From positions 1 to 23,477 of the IMG/VR virus record IMGVR_UViG_3300048784_000209: 23,477 nt of DNA. One strand, written 5' to 3'. Below, piece by piece: positions 13,254 through 21,537 of the stretch (position 1 is its first letter; each line of letters starts with the position of its first letter). The translations under genes were made by a program, and so were the position numbers. This DNA is from a virus. The notes beneath the pieces were generated by a model. That model made no database searches. It was not told where the DNA came from and saw only the letters and a list, made by a program, of their open reading frames with translations.

Positions 13254-13283
13254 CTGAAACTATAAGAGGCCAGAGGGATTCAC

Positions 13284-14738
13284 ATGTCGTCACGCATTCG
13301 TCCTAAGGTTTCAAAAGAGACGCTCGATCACGAGCAGGTTGCGGTTGAGTTGAAGACTCGCGCTCTGGCTTCCGCCATCTACGAGTGCAGCAAGACTCAC
13401 CCATTCCTGGGTTCGGTTCTGCAGTGCCTCACGATCTCATACGGCCACGTCATTCCCACTGCTGGTATCATGTTCAACACGGATGCCAAGCGTTGGGACA
13501 TGATCATCAATCCTTACTTCTTCTGCAAGAAGCTCAATCTTCTCGAGCAGAAAGCCGTGCTCTTGCACGAGCTGAGTCACATCACCCACAAGCATCCACT
13601 CCGCGTGCCATTCCTCAAGATCTCGGCTCGCAAGCGCATGCTCATGAACATCGCTGCCGACATGGCGATCAATCAGTTCATCAAGAACCTTCCCAAAGGC
13701 TGTCCTCAGTGTCCTAAGCCCGAGGAGCGCAAGCCATGCGAGAACGATCTGTGTCCCGGCAGAGCAATCATGGTCGAAGACTACCACGACGTGGATGAGA
13801 AAACTGGCAAGCAAGTTCCGTGGGAAAAGAATCGTACCATGGAATACTACTACGAGAAGCTCCTGCAGCGCTTCGAAGACCCCGACAACGAAGAAGATGA
13901 CGGCGATGGAGAGGGTGAAGGCGAAGGGGAAGGTCAGGGTAAGGGCAAGGGAAAAGGTGACGGCAAGGGTCGCGGCAATGCTGGCGGCGGAGCTGATACC
14001 GGCGATCTGCCTCAGACGCTCGACGAGCACATGTGGGATGTAGCATCCGAAGAGGGTGAGATGCTCGATGCCACTGAGGAGTTAGTAAAGCGTGCCATGG
14101 TGAAGGCAAGGTTGGATTACTCCAGCCTTCCCGATTCCGTGAAGGAGCTTCTCGAGGACATCAAGGCACGTCGTGCCGAGATCAACTACAAGGCTCTCAT
14201 CATGCTGGCGCTGAAGCGTCATGCAGCGGGCCATGATCGCAAGAACACTTGGACGCGTAAGAGCAAGCGTTTCGGTAACAAGGCTCCAGGCACGAAGGTT
14301 GGTGACCTGCCAAAGTTGCAGAATTTCATCGACACGTCCGGCTCGATCAGCATCGAGGAAGCCAACGAGTTTCTTGAGGTCGTAGATCAGTTTCTCAGGG
14401 TGGGAGCGCGCAAGTGCAAGCTCGGCTTCTTCCACACGGCTCTCTACAAGAACGAAGATTATAAGCTGGGCACTCGCATCAAGCGCGAGGACATCCAGTC
14501 TGGTGGTACGGACCTCACTCCGGTGATGGCTGAGATCCTCAAGCGCAAGCCTGACCTCTCCGTGGTCATCACGGATGGTTGCTACGGCGACGTTCCTGTT
14601 GAATCGTGGATGAAGCCAGGTGAAAAATTTCCCACAACGCTCTTTATAATTTCAAAAAGCGGTACGGCAGATCACCCTTTGAAACGTCTTGGGTCGACAG
14701 TGCAGATACCTGACGGAGCGGCAAGCAAAAAGCGGTAA
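13284..14738 (+). CDS. VWA-like protein with HExxH metallopeptidase motif, 484 aa
   Basis: ATG 13284 after GAGGG. Residues 1-165 contain HELSHITHKH (95-104), the zinc-peptidase motif typical of the DUF2201 N-terminal domain, and a four-Cys cluster (C140, C143, C152, C157). Next is a low-complexity Asp/Glu/Gly/Lys hinge (about 200-240, alternating EG then GK). The C-terminal domain is VWA-like with a MIDAS start FIDTSGSIS (349-355) and SGGTDLTP. Known DUF2201/VWA proteins are commonly paired with MoxR ATPases, as is the case here. Likely role: a remodelling pair with a protease-like or metal-sensing partner; the substrate is unknown. Confidence 0.88.
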   Translation: MSSRIRPKVSKETLDHEQVAVELKTRALASAIYECSKTHPFLGSVLQCLTISYGHVIPTAGIMFNTDAKRWDMIINPYFFCKKLNLLEQKAVLLHELSHITHKHPLRVPFLKISARKRMLMNIAADMAINQFIKNLPKGCPQCPKPEERKPCENDLCPGRAIMVEDYHDVDEKTGKQVPWEKNRTMEYYYEKLLQRFEDPDNEEDDGDGEGEGEGEGQGKGKGKGDGKGRGNAGGGADTGDLPQTLDEHMWDVASEEGEMLDATEELVKRAMVKARLDYSSLPDSVKELLEDIKARRAEINYKALIMLALKRHAAGHDRKNTWTRKSKRFGNKAPGTKVGDLPKLQNFIDTSGSISIEEANEFLEVVDQFLRVGARKCKLGFFHTALYKNEDYKLGTRIKREDIQSGGTDLTPVMAEILKRKPDLSVVITDGCYGDVPVESWMKPGEKFPTTLFIISKSGTADHPLKRLGSTVQIPDGAASKKR

Positions 14739-14741
14739 CTT

Positions 14742-14882
14742 ATTGTCTATCTTCTTGCGTCCTCATGGACCAAGCGTTCCTACCTGGACCTAGACGGCAA
14801 GAGGATGCCTTGCAAAGATGTTGAGTTGGTTGATTGGGAAGAATTTAGCGGAGACCGCAAAGGAGAGGAAGATGTCAGTTAA
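14742..14882 (+). CDS. probable small gene with unusual start (ATT) or read-through tail
   Basis: Directly after the TAA of the VWA gene the same frame stays open for 47 codons and ends in TAA 14880-14882, overlapping the next start by 11 bases as real neighbours do here. The product VYLLASSWTKRSYLDLDGK (from the third codon on), then KDVELVDWEEFSGD, looks protein-like. The only ATG (14806) is late and has no proper site. An ATT start at 14742 or stop read-through would explain it; a spurious frame or gene remnant is the alternative. Confidence 0.4.
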   Translation: MVYLLASSWTKRSYLDLDGKRMPCKDVELVDWEEFSGDRKGEEDVS

Positions 14883-15069
14883 GAAGGCGCAGAAAATCGT
14901 CAATGAGATCGAGGACAGACTTGGAATCACCATGACTGCCTACAACAACTCCGAACTCGAGTGGCTCAAGAGCGAACTCGAAAATTTCCTGGATCTAGAA
15001 ATTGAAACGGACGAGTTGAGCGATCCGGACGACTGCGAGCGTGAGGACGAAGAGGAGGATTGCCAATAA
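14872..15069 (+). CDS. small acidic unknown protein, 65 aa
   Basis: ATG 14872 is preceded by AAAGGAGAGG. A TTG at 14818 in the same frame lacks a site. Helical N-terminal half (MSVKKAQKIVNEIEDRLGIT), then a very acidic tail (DELSDPDDCEREDEEEDCQ). Joined to the next gene by a TAATG overlap. Function unknown. Confidence 0.7.
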   Translation: MSVKKAQKIVNEIEDRLGITMTAYNNSELEWLKSELENFLDLEIETDELSDPDDCEREDEEEDCQ

Positions 15070-15212
15070 TGGGCAAGTACCTAGTTGAGCTATGGTTAGA
15101 TGGCTATGAGAATGAAGAAGAAAGAGAGGAGGCAGAACTTGCCTTTATCGAGGAGCAACTCAACTTCTCGGCTTCTTCAGTTAAGGTTACTAAGGTGGAG
15201 GACGAAAAGTGA
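15069..15212 (+). CDS. small unknown protein, 47 aa
   Basis: ATG 15069 shares TAATG with the previous stop; GAGGAGG lies 8-10 bases upstream. The peptide starts MGKYLVELWLDGYENEEERE and ends SASSVKVTKVEDEK, with a strand-helix-strand look. Its stop overlaps the GTG of the next gene. Part of a tight five-gene chain (14742-16049). Confidence 0.7.
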   Translation: MGKYLVELWLDGYENEEEREEAELAFIEEQLNFSASSVKVTKVEDEK

Positions 15213-15556
15213 AACCATTTTTACATGGCAAGGTAAGTGTGAAAAAGTTCGGAGGAATTGAGTCCGATTATCAAAAAATTCACGACTGGTTTGACCAAAC
15301 TAAGGCTCACTTCCCCGACATGAGGCATAGAGCCATCCTGCACAACTCGTTCGGCATCTACCTGTGTGAGCAGCAGTTTGGAGAAGGCATCATCAACTCT
15401 GACGGCAAACATGTCTCTGTCAGAGATATCGCTGAACAGCACGTCATTGACGACATGGGCAGGATTCCCACTGTCCAAGACTATTTACAGGGCATGGAAT
15501 TTTATAACTGGCTGGGAGGACCTAAGCGTGTCAAAAGCAAAATCGACTTTGATTGA
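15209..15556 (+). CDS. conserved unknown protein (DUF6915-like), 115 aa
   Basis: GTG 15209 after GGAGG (15197-15201). The segments FLHGKVSVKKFGG, FPDMRHRAILHNSFGIYLCE, SDGKHVSVRDIAEQHVIDD and GRIPTVQDYL match a family found in many phages and bacteria that I recall as DUF6915. The invariant His/Arg-rich DMRHRAILHNS block suggests an active or binding site. No function is known to me. The next gene starts 28 bases before its end. Confidence 0.75.
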   Translation: MKPFLHGKVSVKKFGGIESDYQKIHDWFDQTKAHFPDMRHRAILHNSFGIYLCEQQFGEGIINSDGKHVSVRDIAEQHVIDDMGRIPTVQDYLQGMEFYNWLGGPKRVKSKIDFD

Positions 15557-16049
15557 TAAGGAACTTAAGAAGAAACTCAAGGACTTCGAGGACAAGCAGG
15601 CAGAGATCAGCAAGGCAGGAAAGACGCTGGCTGATGACGTTATCGGCACTCTGAAGGACCTTATTACGTCCTCAAACCTCATTGAGGCCGCACAGTGGAA
15701 GCAGTACACTCCCGGCTTCAACGATGGAGACGCTTGCGAGTTTAGCGTCATGGACATCGAAGTTAAGCTCTCCGAATCTGTCATGAAGGAGTTCGAGAAC
15801 CAGGAGATTGAGACAGTCGACGAAGAGTTTTGGGACGACTACTCGCTCAAGCTCTTCTTGAAAAAGCACATGGATGTTCTCAACCATGAGCAGCTGGGTC
15901 TCTTGGAAAGTCAGATCGAGGCCGTGAGCGAGCTGCATGGAGTACTCTCAGGCATGGAGAGCGAACTGGAGCGCAGGTTCGGCAATAACATGAAGATCAC
16001 GCTCACCAAGAAGGGCATTGAGACTGAAGACTACGACTGCGGCTACTAA
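15528..16049 (+). CDS. conserved unknown phage protein, 173 aa
   Basis: GTG 15528 after GGGAGG. Upstream in-frame starts lie inside the previous gene. An N-terminal coiled coil (KELKKKLKDFEDKQAEISKA) leads to AAQWKQYTPGFNDGDACEFS (54-73), a motif I have seen in other phage hypothetical proteins. The end has HGVLSGMESELERRFGNNMK and an acidic tail. Role unknown. It is the last gene before the promoter of the third HNH gene. Confidence 0.72.
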   Translation: MSKAKSTLIDKELKKKLKDFEDKQAEISKAGKTLADDVIGTLKDLITSSNLIEAAQWKQYTPGFNDGDACEFSVMDIEVKLSESVMKEFENQEIETVDEEFWDDYSLKLFLKKHMDVLNHEQLGLLESQIEAVSELHGVLSGMESELERRFGNNMKITLTKKGIETEDYDCGY

Positions 16050-16059
16050 GCCTCATTCC

Positions 16060-16068
16060 TGGTATAAT
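16060..16068 (+). promoter_or_regulatory. extended -10 promoter, start on ATG
   Basis: TGGTATAAT (16060-16068), a perfect extended -10, then six bases (TAGGAC) and ATG 16075. The expected transcription start is the A of the ATG, giving a leaderless message. No -35 needed or seen. Confidence 0.6.
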
Positions 16069-16074
16069 TAGGAC

Positions 16075-16683
16075 ATGATTTGTAAGGATTGTGGTTTAAA
16101 TTTACCTATTAGCAAAAAGCCTAATTTAAGCGGACGTTGTCTACCTTGTAGACGCAATGCAGCTAAATCATCTAATGACCCAAATACTCAATTATATCAA
16201 GCTACTTATAGAGAAAAGCACCGCGAAAAGCGCAACGCGGACAAGAAAGCTTGGTATGAAGCGAACAAGGCGCGCAAAATAGCCAGAGACAAGATAAACA
16301 AGGCTAACAATCCAGAGTTATATAAAAGAATTCAAAATGAATATCAGAAGAGGCGCTGTCGAATTGATCCTCAGTACAAATTAAGAAAGTTACTACGACA
16401 TTCTCTCAAAAGAGGTCTCTTCAGTAGTTCTAAGTCTATATTAGACTTAATAGACTGTACAATAGAGGAGATGAAACTGCATATTGAATCTCAATTCACA
16501 CCTCAAATGACATGGGATAATCATGGCAAGGTCTGGCACATTGATCATATTAGGCCACTTTGTTCCTTTGACTTAACTAATGAAAATCACATTAAAGAAG
16601 CAACCCAGCGAAGCAACCTACGTCCGATGTTGATAGAAGAGCATCTAAAAAAGTCGGCAGAGGATCGCAAATGGAAGATTTGA
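16075..16683 (+). CDS. HNH homing endonuclease, 202 aa
   Basis: N-terminal zinc site C3-C6/C22-C25, a basic linker of repeated EKHREK, AWYEANKARK type, then the HNH core WDNHGKVWHIDHIRPLCSFD with the later SNLRPM. This is a third HNH subgroup, distinct from those at 390 and 8998. AT-rich. There is no ribosome site at usable distance, and the promoter implies a leaderless message. The last 13 bases contain the start of the next gene, and its RNA-coding tail provides that gene's AGAGGA ribosome site, a neat insertion point. Confidence 0.85.
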   Translation: MICKDCGLNLPISKKPNLSGRCLPCRRNAAKSSNDPNTQLYQATYREKHREKRNADKKAWYEANKARKIARDKINKANNPELYKRIQNEYQKRRCRIDPQYKLRKLLRHSLKRGLFSSSKSILDLIDCTIEEMKLHIESQFTPQMTWDNHGKVWHIDHIRPLCSFDLTNENHIKEATQRSNLRPMLIEEHLKKSAEDRKWKI

Positions 16684-18890
16684 AAGCTGTAGCAGTAGAA
16701 AATTTAGAAGTTTTAGAGCGCAACTGTCCAAGATGTGGCGGCAAGTCTGCTAACCCTAGTAATCCGGCAGGTAGATGTCGTCATCATTTGACAAAGTTAG
16801 CTCATGACAAGAAGACACCTGGAAGCTGGCAGAGAGCGCAAACAAAAGCTGACGACGCGCTTCGCCGCCAGAAGGGCAAGAATGGCACAGCACACAAGAA
16901 GTCTTCCGGTCTCGGCTCTAGAGCTAGTATCGTCAAGCAAACAAAATCAGCAGAGAGAAAGACTGGACAGAAACTGTCACCAGATCGCAAAAACAATGCG
17001 AAAGGTTATGCCGCAAGTAACACCCGTATGGTTCCAGAAAAACTTAACCGAGGTAGGCATCACGTTGACGGTAAAAAACTTAGGGCGTGGCAGAAAAGGC
17101 TAAAGAAGTGTGATACCGACTACGAAGAGTTTTACACTTATCTTCTAGCCAAAGCACAAACTGACACTGCTTTGCTCTCCCTCCTAGAAGACATGCATCC
17201 AAACGATGTCGCCAACTTTATCAACAACGAAGATATTCCTGAAGAGCCTCTAAAAAAAACTGAACTTTTAGGTAAAGAGGCTGCAACTAAGCTCCCTGCT
17301 CACCTGCAGGGACCTCATAACATGCCAGCCATCCACAACGAGATAGGCAAGACTCACACCGTTGAGATCCACCCCGATATTGACCACCTTTACAATGTAA
17401 AGAACTTCGCTAAGCAAGACCCAAGAGGCAAAGTTAAGGTTGGAGACATCAAGCGCAACGCTGGCTTAAAGCACATGGCGGATAAAGTTCCGCGCGATGC
17501 CAACGGCTGGGTAACACCAGATGCCATTGATAAGCACATTGAAAGCTTGCCTAAGCAAAAAGTTAATGTTAAGGTGATGCCATACAACATGGGCTCACAG
17601 CAGCACAGAGAGCTTACCGGCGATAAGCAGCAGTACGTCGCCTCAATGAGATTGCACCCAGAGACCTTAGAGGGCATGAAGCCAGAAGAAAGAAAAGTCT
17701 GGGAAGACATTAAAGATAGTCAGCACAACCTGGGCGCACGTGGTTCGGAGGATGAAGGTCCCGAGGGCGTCGGTCACCAGTTTGGGTGGGCTAGAATTGA
17801 CCCATGGAAAGCCTACACAGACACTGTGCAAAGCCCTAACGGTCATTATCATGATGATGATGTGCAACACGAACCCAATCATGGTCATTGGCATGTCGAT
17901 GAGATTCAGAGCGACTTCCAGAATAAGGATAAGATTGGTAGTCAGAGTAACCCCGAAAACCAGTTGCATGACGACATCGATAGAGACAGCGAACATCCGG
18001 TGCGTAAATTTAGAGACAAAGCTGAAAAGGCATGGGACACATTCATGTCAAAGCACGGCCATGAGATCGACGGCAAGGAAGACGAGCCAGAGTATAAGGC
18101 ATATCAGGCCGCGAGGAAAGACTACGAGGACGAGTTTAATAAATACCTCCAAGAGAAGCAAAAAGGGATTAAGCCCATAGATCCAAATGCTATTCATAAG
18201 CATCTGTCTCACGGCCATGATGACCCACAGCACGCTATTCACTCAGCCGTAAATGCTCTGGGTCGCAAGATGGGTGTCAACTCCATGTCCATGGATACTC
18301 CAGAGGAGCAAGCGTGGCAGAGCGGATTAAATACTTCTCGTAATCCCAGAGGCAACTTGGACCAGAACCTGTATCAAGACCATCTTAATGATATGGTCGG
18401 TAGATATACTCCGGAAACTCATGATAGATCAATTGAAGAAAGCAAAGATAACCCGTATTTGAATAGTGCTTTAAAGAAATTGGGCCATGAAGGAGTGAAA
18501 TCTGTTATGAGTAGCGTGGGAAATAACGCTGATGATTACGACTGGTGGAACGAAGACGATAATCCAGACTCGGCAGAGTATAAGTTTAGTAAGTTGTCTC
18601 ACCCTGAACAGGACATGTTGCTTGAATTTGTGAGACAACGCATACCGGACTTTGACGACTACGGTGGCGGGCATAATCCTTCCGGAGAAGATCCTGAACT
18701 CCCTGTCCACCAACAACTCACCTATGATAAGCGCCCTAAAAAGTTAGGCGCAGAGAATAAGTCTAAAGCTGAAGTGCTAGGCGATGATCCTCAGGACAAG
18801 GCGTCTCAGGTACAGTATATGAAGCTTCATAAGAAAATTAAACTCATACGCGACTTGGTAAAGAAAAATGCTGAACATTCAGAAAGCTAA
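16671..18890 (+). CDS. large polyvalent-type phage protein, 739 aa
   Basis: ATG 16671 after AGAGGATCGCAA. An N-terminal zinc-type segment (NCPRCGGK, then RCRHH; residues 18-39) is followed by a basic, Ser/Lys-rich region up to about 140. In the middle FGWARIDPWKAY and HWHVDEIQSDFQ (around 370-415), then HAIHSAVNALGRKMG, correspond to the EEIQSDW-type domain found in very large polyvalent phage proteins and related phage proteins. The rest is charged and Asp/His-rich with NPYLNSALKKLG. These domains have no firm activity; proteins of this sort may be packaged and injected. Here it is a shorter, single protein. Confidence 0.7.
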   Translation: MEDLKAVAVENLEVLERNCPRCGGKSANPSNPAGRCRHHLTKLAHDKKTPGSWQRAQTKADDALRRQKGKNGTAHKKSSGLGSRASIVKQTKSAERKTGQKLSPDRKNNAKGYAASNTRMVPEKLNRGRHHVDGKKLRAWQKRLKKCDTDYEEFYTYLLAKAQTDTALLSLLEDMHPNDVANFINNEDIPEEPLKKTELLGKEAATKLPAHLQGPHNMPAIHNEIGKTHTVEIHPDIDHLYNVKNFAKQDPRGKVKVGDIKRNAGLKHMADKVPRDANGWVTPDAIDKHIESLPKQKVNVKVMPYNMGSQQHRELTGDKQQYVASMRLHPETLEGMKPEERKVWEDIKDSQHNLGARGSEDEGPEGVGHQFGWARIDPWKAYTDTVQSPNGHYHDDDVQHEPNHGHWHVDEIQSDFQNKDKIGSQSNPENQLHDDIDRDSEHPVRKFRDKAEKAWDTFMSKHGHEIDGKEDEPEYKAYQAARKDYEDEFNKYLQEKQKGIKPIDPNAIHKHLSHGHDDPQHAIHSAVNALGRKMGVNSMSMDTPEEQAWQSGLNTSRNPRGNLDQNLYQDHLNDMVGRYTPETHDRSIEESKDNPYLNSALKKLGHEGVKSVMSSVGNNADDYDWWNEDDNPDSAEYKFSKLSHPEQDMLLEFVRQRIPDFDDYGGGHNPSGEDPELPVHQQLTYDKRPKKLGAENKSKAEVLGDDPQDKASQVQYMKLHKKIKLIRDLVKKNAEHSES

Positions 18891-19164
18891 AGACGAGCTC
18901 AAGGAGTCTTCCTACCTTGAGATCCAGAAGAAGACCGCGTGGACCTGGGCATCCAGAGCCGCTGCGTCCTACGATCTTGCGATCGAGGAAAAGAACACTC
19001 ACCGCAAGGTGGCTGTATTCATGGTTGCCGAAGAATACCACCACGAAGCTATCGAGCATGCCGCTCTGTACGAAGATGGCGGAGACCTTCTAAAAGAAGT
19101 CGACAAAGAGCTCGAACCTTTTAGAGACCGTGCTACAGCAGACCTTCACAACTCCCTCAAATAA
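18868..19164 (+). CDS. helical unknown protein, 98 aa
   Basis: ATG 18868 lies in the end of the large gene with a poor ribosome site (GGTAAAG). The protein is nearly all helix, Ala/Glu rich: TAWTWASRAAASYDLAIEEK, VAVFMVAEEYHHEAIEHAAL, reminiscent of a four-helix-bundle or tetratricopeptide-like pair of repeats. GC-rich codons. No family known to me. Confidence 0.7.
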   Translation: MLNIQKAKDELKESSYLEIQKKTAWTWASRAAASYDLAIEEKNTHRKVAVFMVAEEYHHEAIEHAALYEDGGDLLKEVDKELEPFRDRATADLHNSLK

Positions 19165-19390
19165 CTACTTCCTAGACAAGATCGAGTTCGAAATCTTGTG
19201 GCAATTCACAGACGAGAATTTAGCTATTCCGCACTTCAAGAAGTTTCGCGTTTGTGGACATCAACCAGGTCATCACAAGAGTCCTCGCCTGTTTAAGGAT
19301 AGAGCGTTCATCGATACGGGTTGCGGTAAGGGAAATCGCCCGCTCACGTGCATGGTTTACCCAGGTAAGAAGTATTGGCAGAGCAAGTGA
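19130..19390 (+). pseudogene. C-terminal remnant of a calcineurin-like metallophosphatase, 86 aa
   Basis: The frame from GTG 19130 gives KFRVCGHQPGHHKSP, FIDTGCGKGNRPLTCMVYPG and KYWQSK. The GH element with downstream IDTG and LT(C/A) is the C-terminal part of PPP-type phosphatases such as the lambda phosphatase. The catalytic N-terminal motifs (DxH, GDxxDRG, GNHE) are absent from this reading frame and from the upstream sequence. It is thus a fragment that may be translated (it overlaps the preceding gene by 35 bases) but cannot hold the full metal centre. Its TGA forms the TGn of the next promoter. Confidence 0.6.
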
Positions 19391-19396
19391 TATAAT
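19388..19396 (+). promoter_or_regulatory. extended -10 promoter, start on ATG
   Basis: TGATATAAT: the TGA stop of the upstream frame plus a perfect TATAAT, then six bases (AAGGCT) and ATG 19403. The transcript is expected to begin at the A of ATG. Confidence 0.6.
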
Positions 19397-19402
19397 AAGG
19401 CT

Positions 19403-20320
19403 ATGAAAACACTCTCTAACGGCCAGTGGGTTGACAACGTTCCTGAAACCTCAATAGAGTCATTCGCTAAATCCTACGTAGATAAGCATGTCTCAGAGGA
19501 ACTTCAGAAGAGCTCTGAGACAATCTTGTTTCGCCGCATAGAAGATAAGTTCGTACTGCCTAAAGCACTCAGGAAGCCATTCCTGGATCTTCTAGATAAG
19601 AACCTAAAAACTGACTACCCTGATGGTGCTACGAAGTACAACTTTATGAAGAGTACCTACTTTGACTCTGCTAACTTTGACATGCTTAAGCACCACGCTT
19701 CTAAGGCGACATCCAGGTTCAAAATAAGAACTAGAGAATATGCCCCAAATGGAAAGCTTCACAAGTCTGACTTTACCTACATGGAAGTTAAGGCCAAGAG
19801 TGGGAATGTAACAGATAAGTTCAGGTTGCGCGTTCCTAAGGAAGATGTGGAAACCTTCAAAAAGGGTGCACCCATTACTGCTACTGTTAAGCTAATTAAA
19901 GCCAATCCAAGCATCGGCGTCACAGAGCTAGTGAAGCGCATAGCAGACATTAACCAGTCCATGGAGTTGTTTCATTTGAGGCCATCTTGTGAGACGTCGT
20001 ACAACAGAAAAGCTTACACGGATGGGGCAGTTAATGATACCGGACTCAGGATAACAGTTGACGAAGATGTCAACTATAAGATACTGGACATAATGCCTAG
20101 TAGCGTTAGCAGTGACTTGAACAAGGCCGGTGAAGAACATAATGCCTTAGCGAACATGGTTAGCGGCTTTAATCCTAAGGACCACGTGATAGTAGAGGTG
20201 AAGCACCAAGGTGTCGGCTATCCAGACTGGCTTACTAAATTCTTGAACGACAACAAGCTTCAAAAAACTAACCTGTCGAAGTACTGTTGGTCTCTCACTA
20301 AGCACGCACTCAAGAAGTAA
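19403..20320 (+). CDS. VTC-domain protein (triphosphate-tunnel polyphosphate polymerase type), 305 aa
   Basis: The VTC fold signatures are clear: [10 protein letters not shown] (43-52, ExK), [12 protein letters not shown] (84-95), [15 protein letters not shown] (104-118), [10 protein letters not shown] (125-134), DKFRLRV (138-144). Then come [22 protein letters not shown] and [20 protein letters not shown]. The alternating Lys/Arg and Glu residues line the tunnel that binds triphosphates and polyphosphate in known members (yeast Vtc4, bacterial CYTH/VTC proteins). No SPX or membrane domain is attached. A phage copy could make or handle polyphosphate or another triphosphate; this is inference. 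Leaderless start is likely. The HNH gene on the other strand overlaps its end by 11 bases. Confidence 0.85.
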   Translation: MKTLSNGQWVDNVPETSIESFAKSYVDKHVSEELQKSSETILFRRIEDKFVLPKALRKPFLDLLDKNLKTDYPDGATKYNFMKSTYFDSANFDMLKHHASKATSRFKIRTREYAPNGKLHKSDFTYMEVKAKSGNVTDKFRLRVPKEDVETFKKGAPITATVKLIKANPSIGVTELVKRIADINQSMELFHLRPSCETSYNRKAYTDGAVNDTGLRITVDEDVNYKILDIMPSSVSSDLNKAGEEHNALANMVSGFNPKDHVIVEVKHQGVGYPDWLTKFLNDNKLQKTNLSKYCWSLTKHALKK

Positions 20321-20861
20321 CCTTGTTACTCTTACTGAGATTTTCTTGCCAAGTTAACAATTGAAGATTCCAAGGGACATGAAGTCCGCATACGTCTTTA
20401 CCGCGCAATGGAATTATGTGATCCACGTGGAAAGCCTTACCATCTTGATTGAGCCAAGCAAGCTCTTGAGCCAATGTATAGAACTCTTGAATCTCTTCAA
20501 GATGCTTATCAGTTAACCATTCAGGTGTAGCTTCATTCTTAGCTGCTCTATATCTAGCATATAAAGCATTGCGCTTATCCGGGTTGGCCTTTCGCCAAGC
20601 GCTAGATCTAGCCTTTACTTCTTCTTTGTGTGCCTCGTACCAGTTCTTTTCAAGAACCTTAACACGCTCAACATTATCGCCTTTATACTTCTTGTTAGCG
20701 GCCAACTGTTGTTCTTTGTGGGCCTCATACCAAGCCTTGTAAAGCTCTTTTTGCTGAACCTTGTGAGTATCGCGATAAGCTTTCTTCGCAATCTTACGAC
20801 ACTCTGGGCAGCGCAGTAAATCTTTGGAATACTGGTGTAGACCTTTTTCACATGTCTTCAT
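20310..20861 (-). CDS. HNH homing endonuclease, 183 aa
   Basis: N-terminal zinc site C4/H9 with CPEC (18-21). A repeated linker unit ([10 protein letters not shown]..., [10 protein letters not shown]...) is followed by ATPEWL and the HNH core [20 protein letters not shown] with [16 protein letters not shown]. Same subfamily as 8998-9504 and 22422-22952. ATG at 20861 stands six bases after a perfect extended -10, so a leaderless message is expected. It converges on, and overlaps, the VTC gene end. Confidence 0.87.
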   Translation of the reverse strand: MKTCEKGLHQYSKDLLRCPECRKIAKKAYRDTHKVQQKELYKAWYEAHKEQQLAANKKYKGDNVERVKVLEKNWYEAHKEEVKARSSAWRKANPDKRNALYARYRAAKNEATPEWLTDKHLEEIQEFYTLAQELAWLNQDGKAFHVDHIIPLRGKDVCGLHVPWNLQLLTWQENLSKSNKVTS

Positions 20862-20867
20862 CTGCTT

Positions 20868-20876
20868 ATTATACCA
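20868..20876 (-). promoter_or_regulatory. extended -10 promoter, start on ATG (minus strand)
   Basis: On the minus strand TGGTATAAT (20876-20868), six bases (AAGCAG), then ATG 20861. Same geometry as at 16060, 19388 and 21783. Confidence 0.6.
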
Positions 20877-20922
20877 TAACTACTTGATATTATTCCGATC
20901 CTATTATCCCACAGGAGAAATT

Positions 20923-21519
20923 ATGGCATTAGGCACAGCGATATTTCTTATATTTATTATCTGGTTGGCTATCAGAATGTGGCCAGTAACATTGGCCATT
21001 TTGACTGTTGTAGTGCCGCTAGCTGTTTTGTCATTTGTTTTGCTTTTATGTTATGCCGCGCACGAAGATCATCAAAGAGAAACAATCGATAGACAAGAAA
21101 AGCAAAATCAAGTTATTCAACAAAGAGCTGCTGAAGAAGCTCAAAGAAAGCAAACCGAAAGAGAAAACAAGGCTTACGAAGCCTCTAAACAAATCACGCC
21201 AAAAACAGAGAGTGTGCCCGCCATTAGACTTAGCATGACCAAAAGTCAAGTATTTAAGGCCTATGGAACACCAGACAGAATAGAAGAGGACGTAGATTAT
21301 TGCGCTGGCTTTGACCGCAACAATAACTGCATCGTGTCAAAAACCACAGAGATGTGGTATAACACAAAAAGCTTCTGCGAATACTATCCACCAAGCGACA
21401 CTCCTGGTTATGGTCATTTTTCCGGTGGATACGGTAATTGTGAAATAACTATAAAGAATAACAATGTTATAAGTTGGACTGGTTTTGGGCATGCCTTTGA
21501 TAGTAAATATTCACCCTAA
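20923..21519 (+). CDS. membrane protein with SmpA/OmlA-like C-terminal domain, 198 aa
   Basis: ATG 20923 after AGGAGAAATT. Two hydrophobic stretches (TAIFLIFIIWLAIRMWPVTL and AILTVVVPLAVLSFVLLLCY) anchor it. A charged coiled-coil linker (about 45-90, Gln/Glu/Lys rich) leads to a domain starting IRLSMTKSQVFKAYGTPDR, the pattern of the SmpA/OmlA (BamE-like) fold, with four cysteines further on and a Gly-rich PGYGHFSGGYG. Such domains bind proteins at membranes. Rather AT-rich, perhaps a recent acquisition together with the HNH gene next door. Confidence 0.72.
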   Translation: MALGTAIFLIFIIWLAIRMWPVTLAILTVVVPLAVLSFVLLLCYAAHEDHQRETIDRQEKQNQVIQQRAAEEAQRKQTERENKAYEASKQITPKTESVPAIRLSMTKSQVFKAYGTPDRIEEDVDYCAGFDRNNNCIVSKTTEMWYNTKSFCEYYPPSDTPGYGHFSGGYGNCEITIKNNNVISWTGFGHAFDSKYSP

Positions 21520-21537
21520 TTTAAGGTAACAAATAGT

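Noticed and set aside
13900-14000. Repeat tract in the VWA gene as a DNA repeat element.
   Set aside because: It is an in-frame Glu/Gly then Gly/Lys low-complexity hinge of the protein.
13437-14030. Long minus-strand open frames opposite the MoxR, VWA, AAA+ and SPFH genes.
   Set aside because: They are mirror frames of GC-rich coding sequence and have no domains or ribosome sites.
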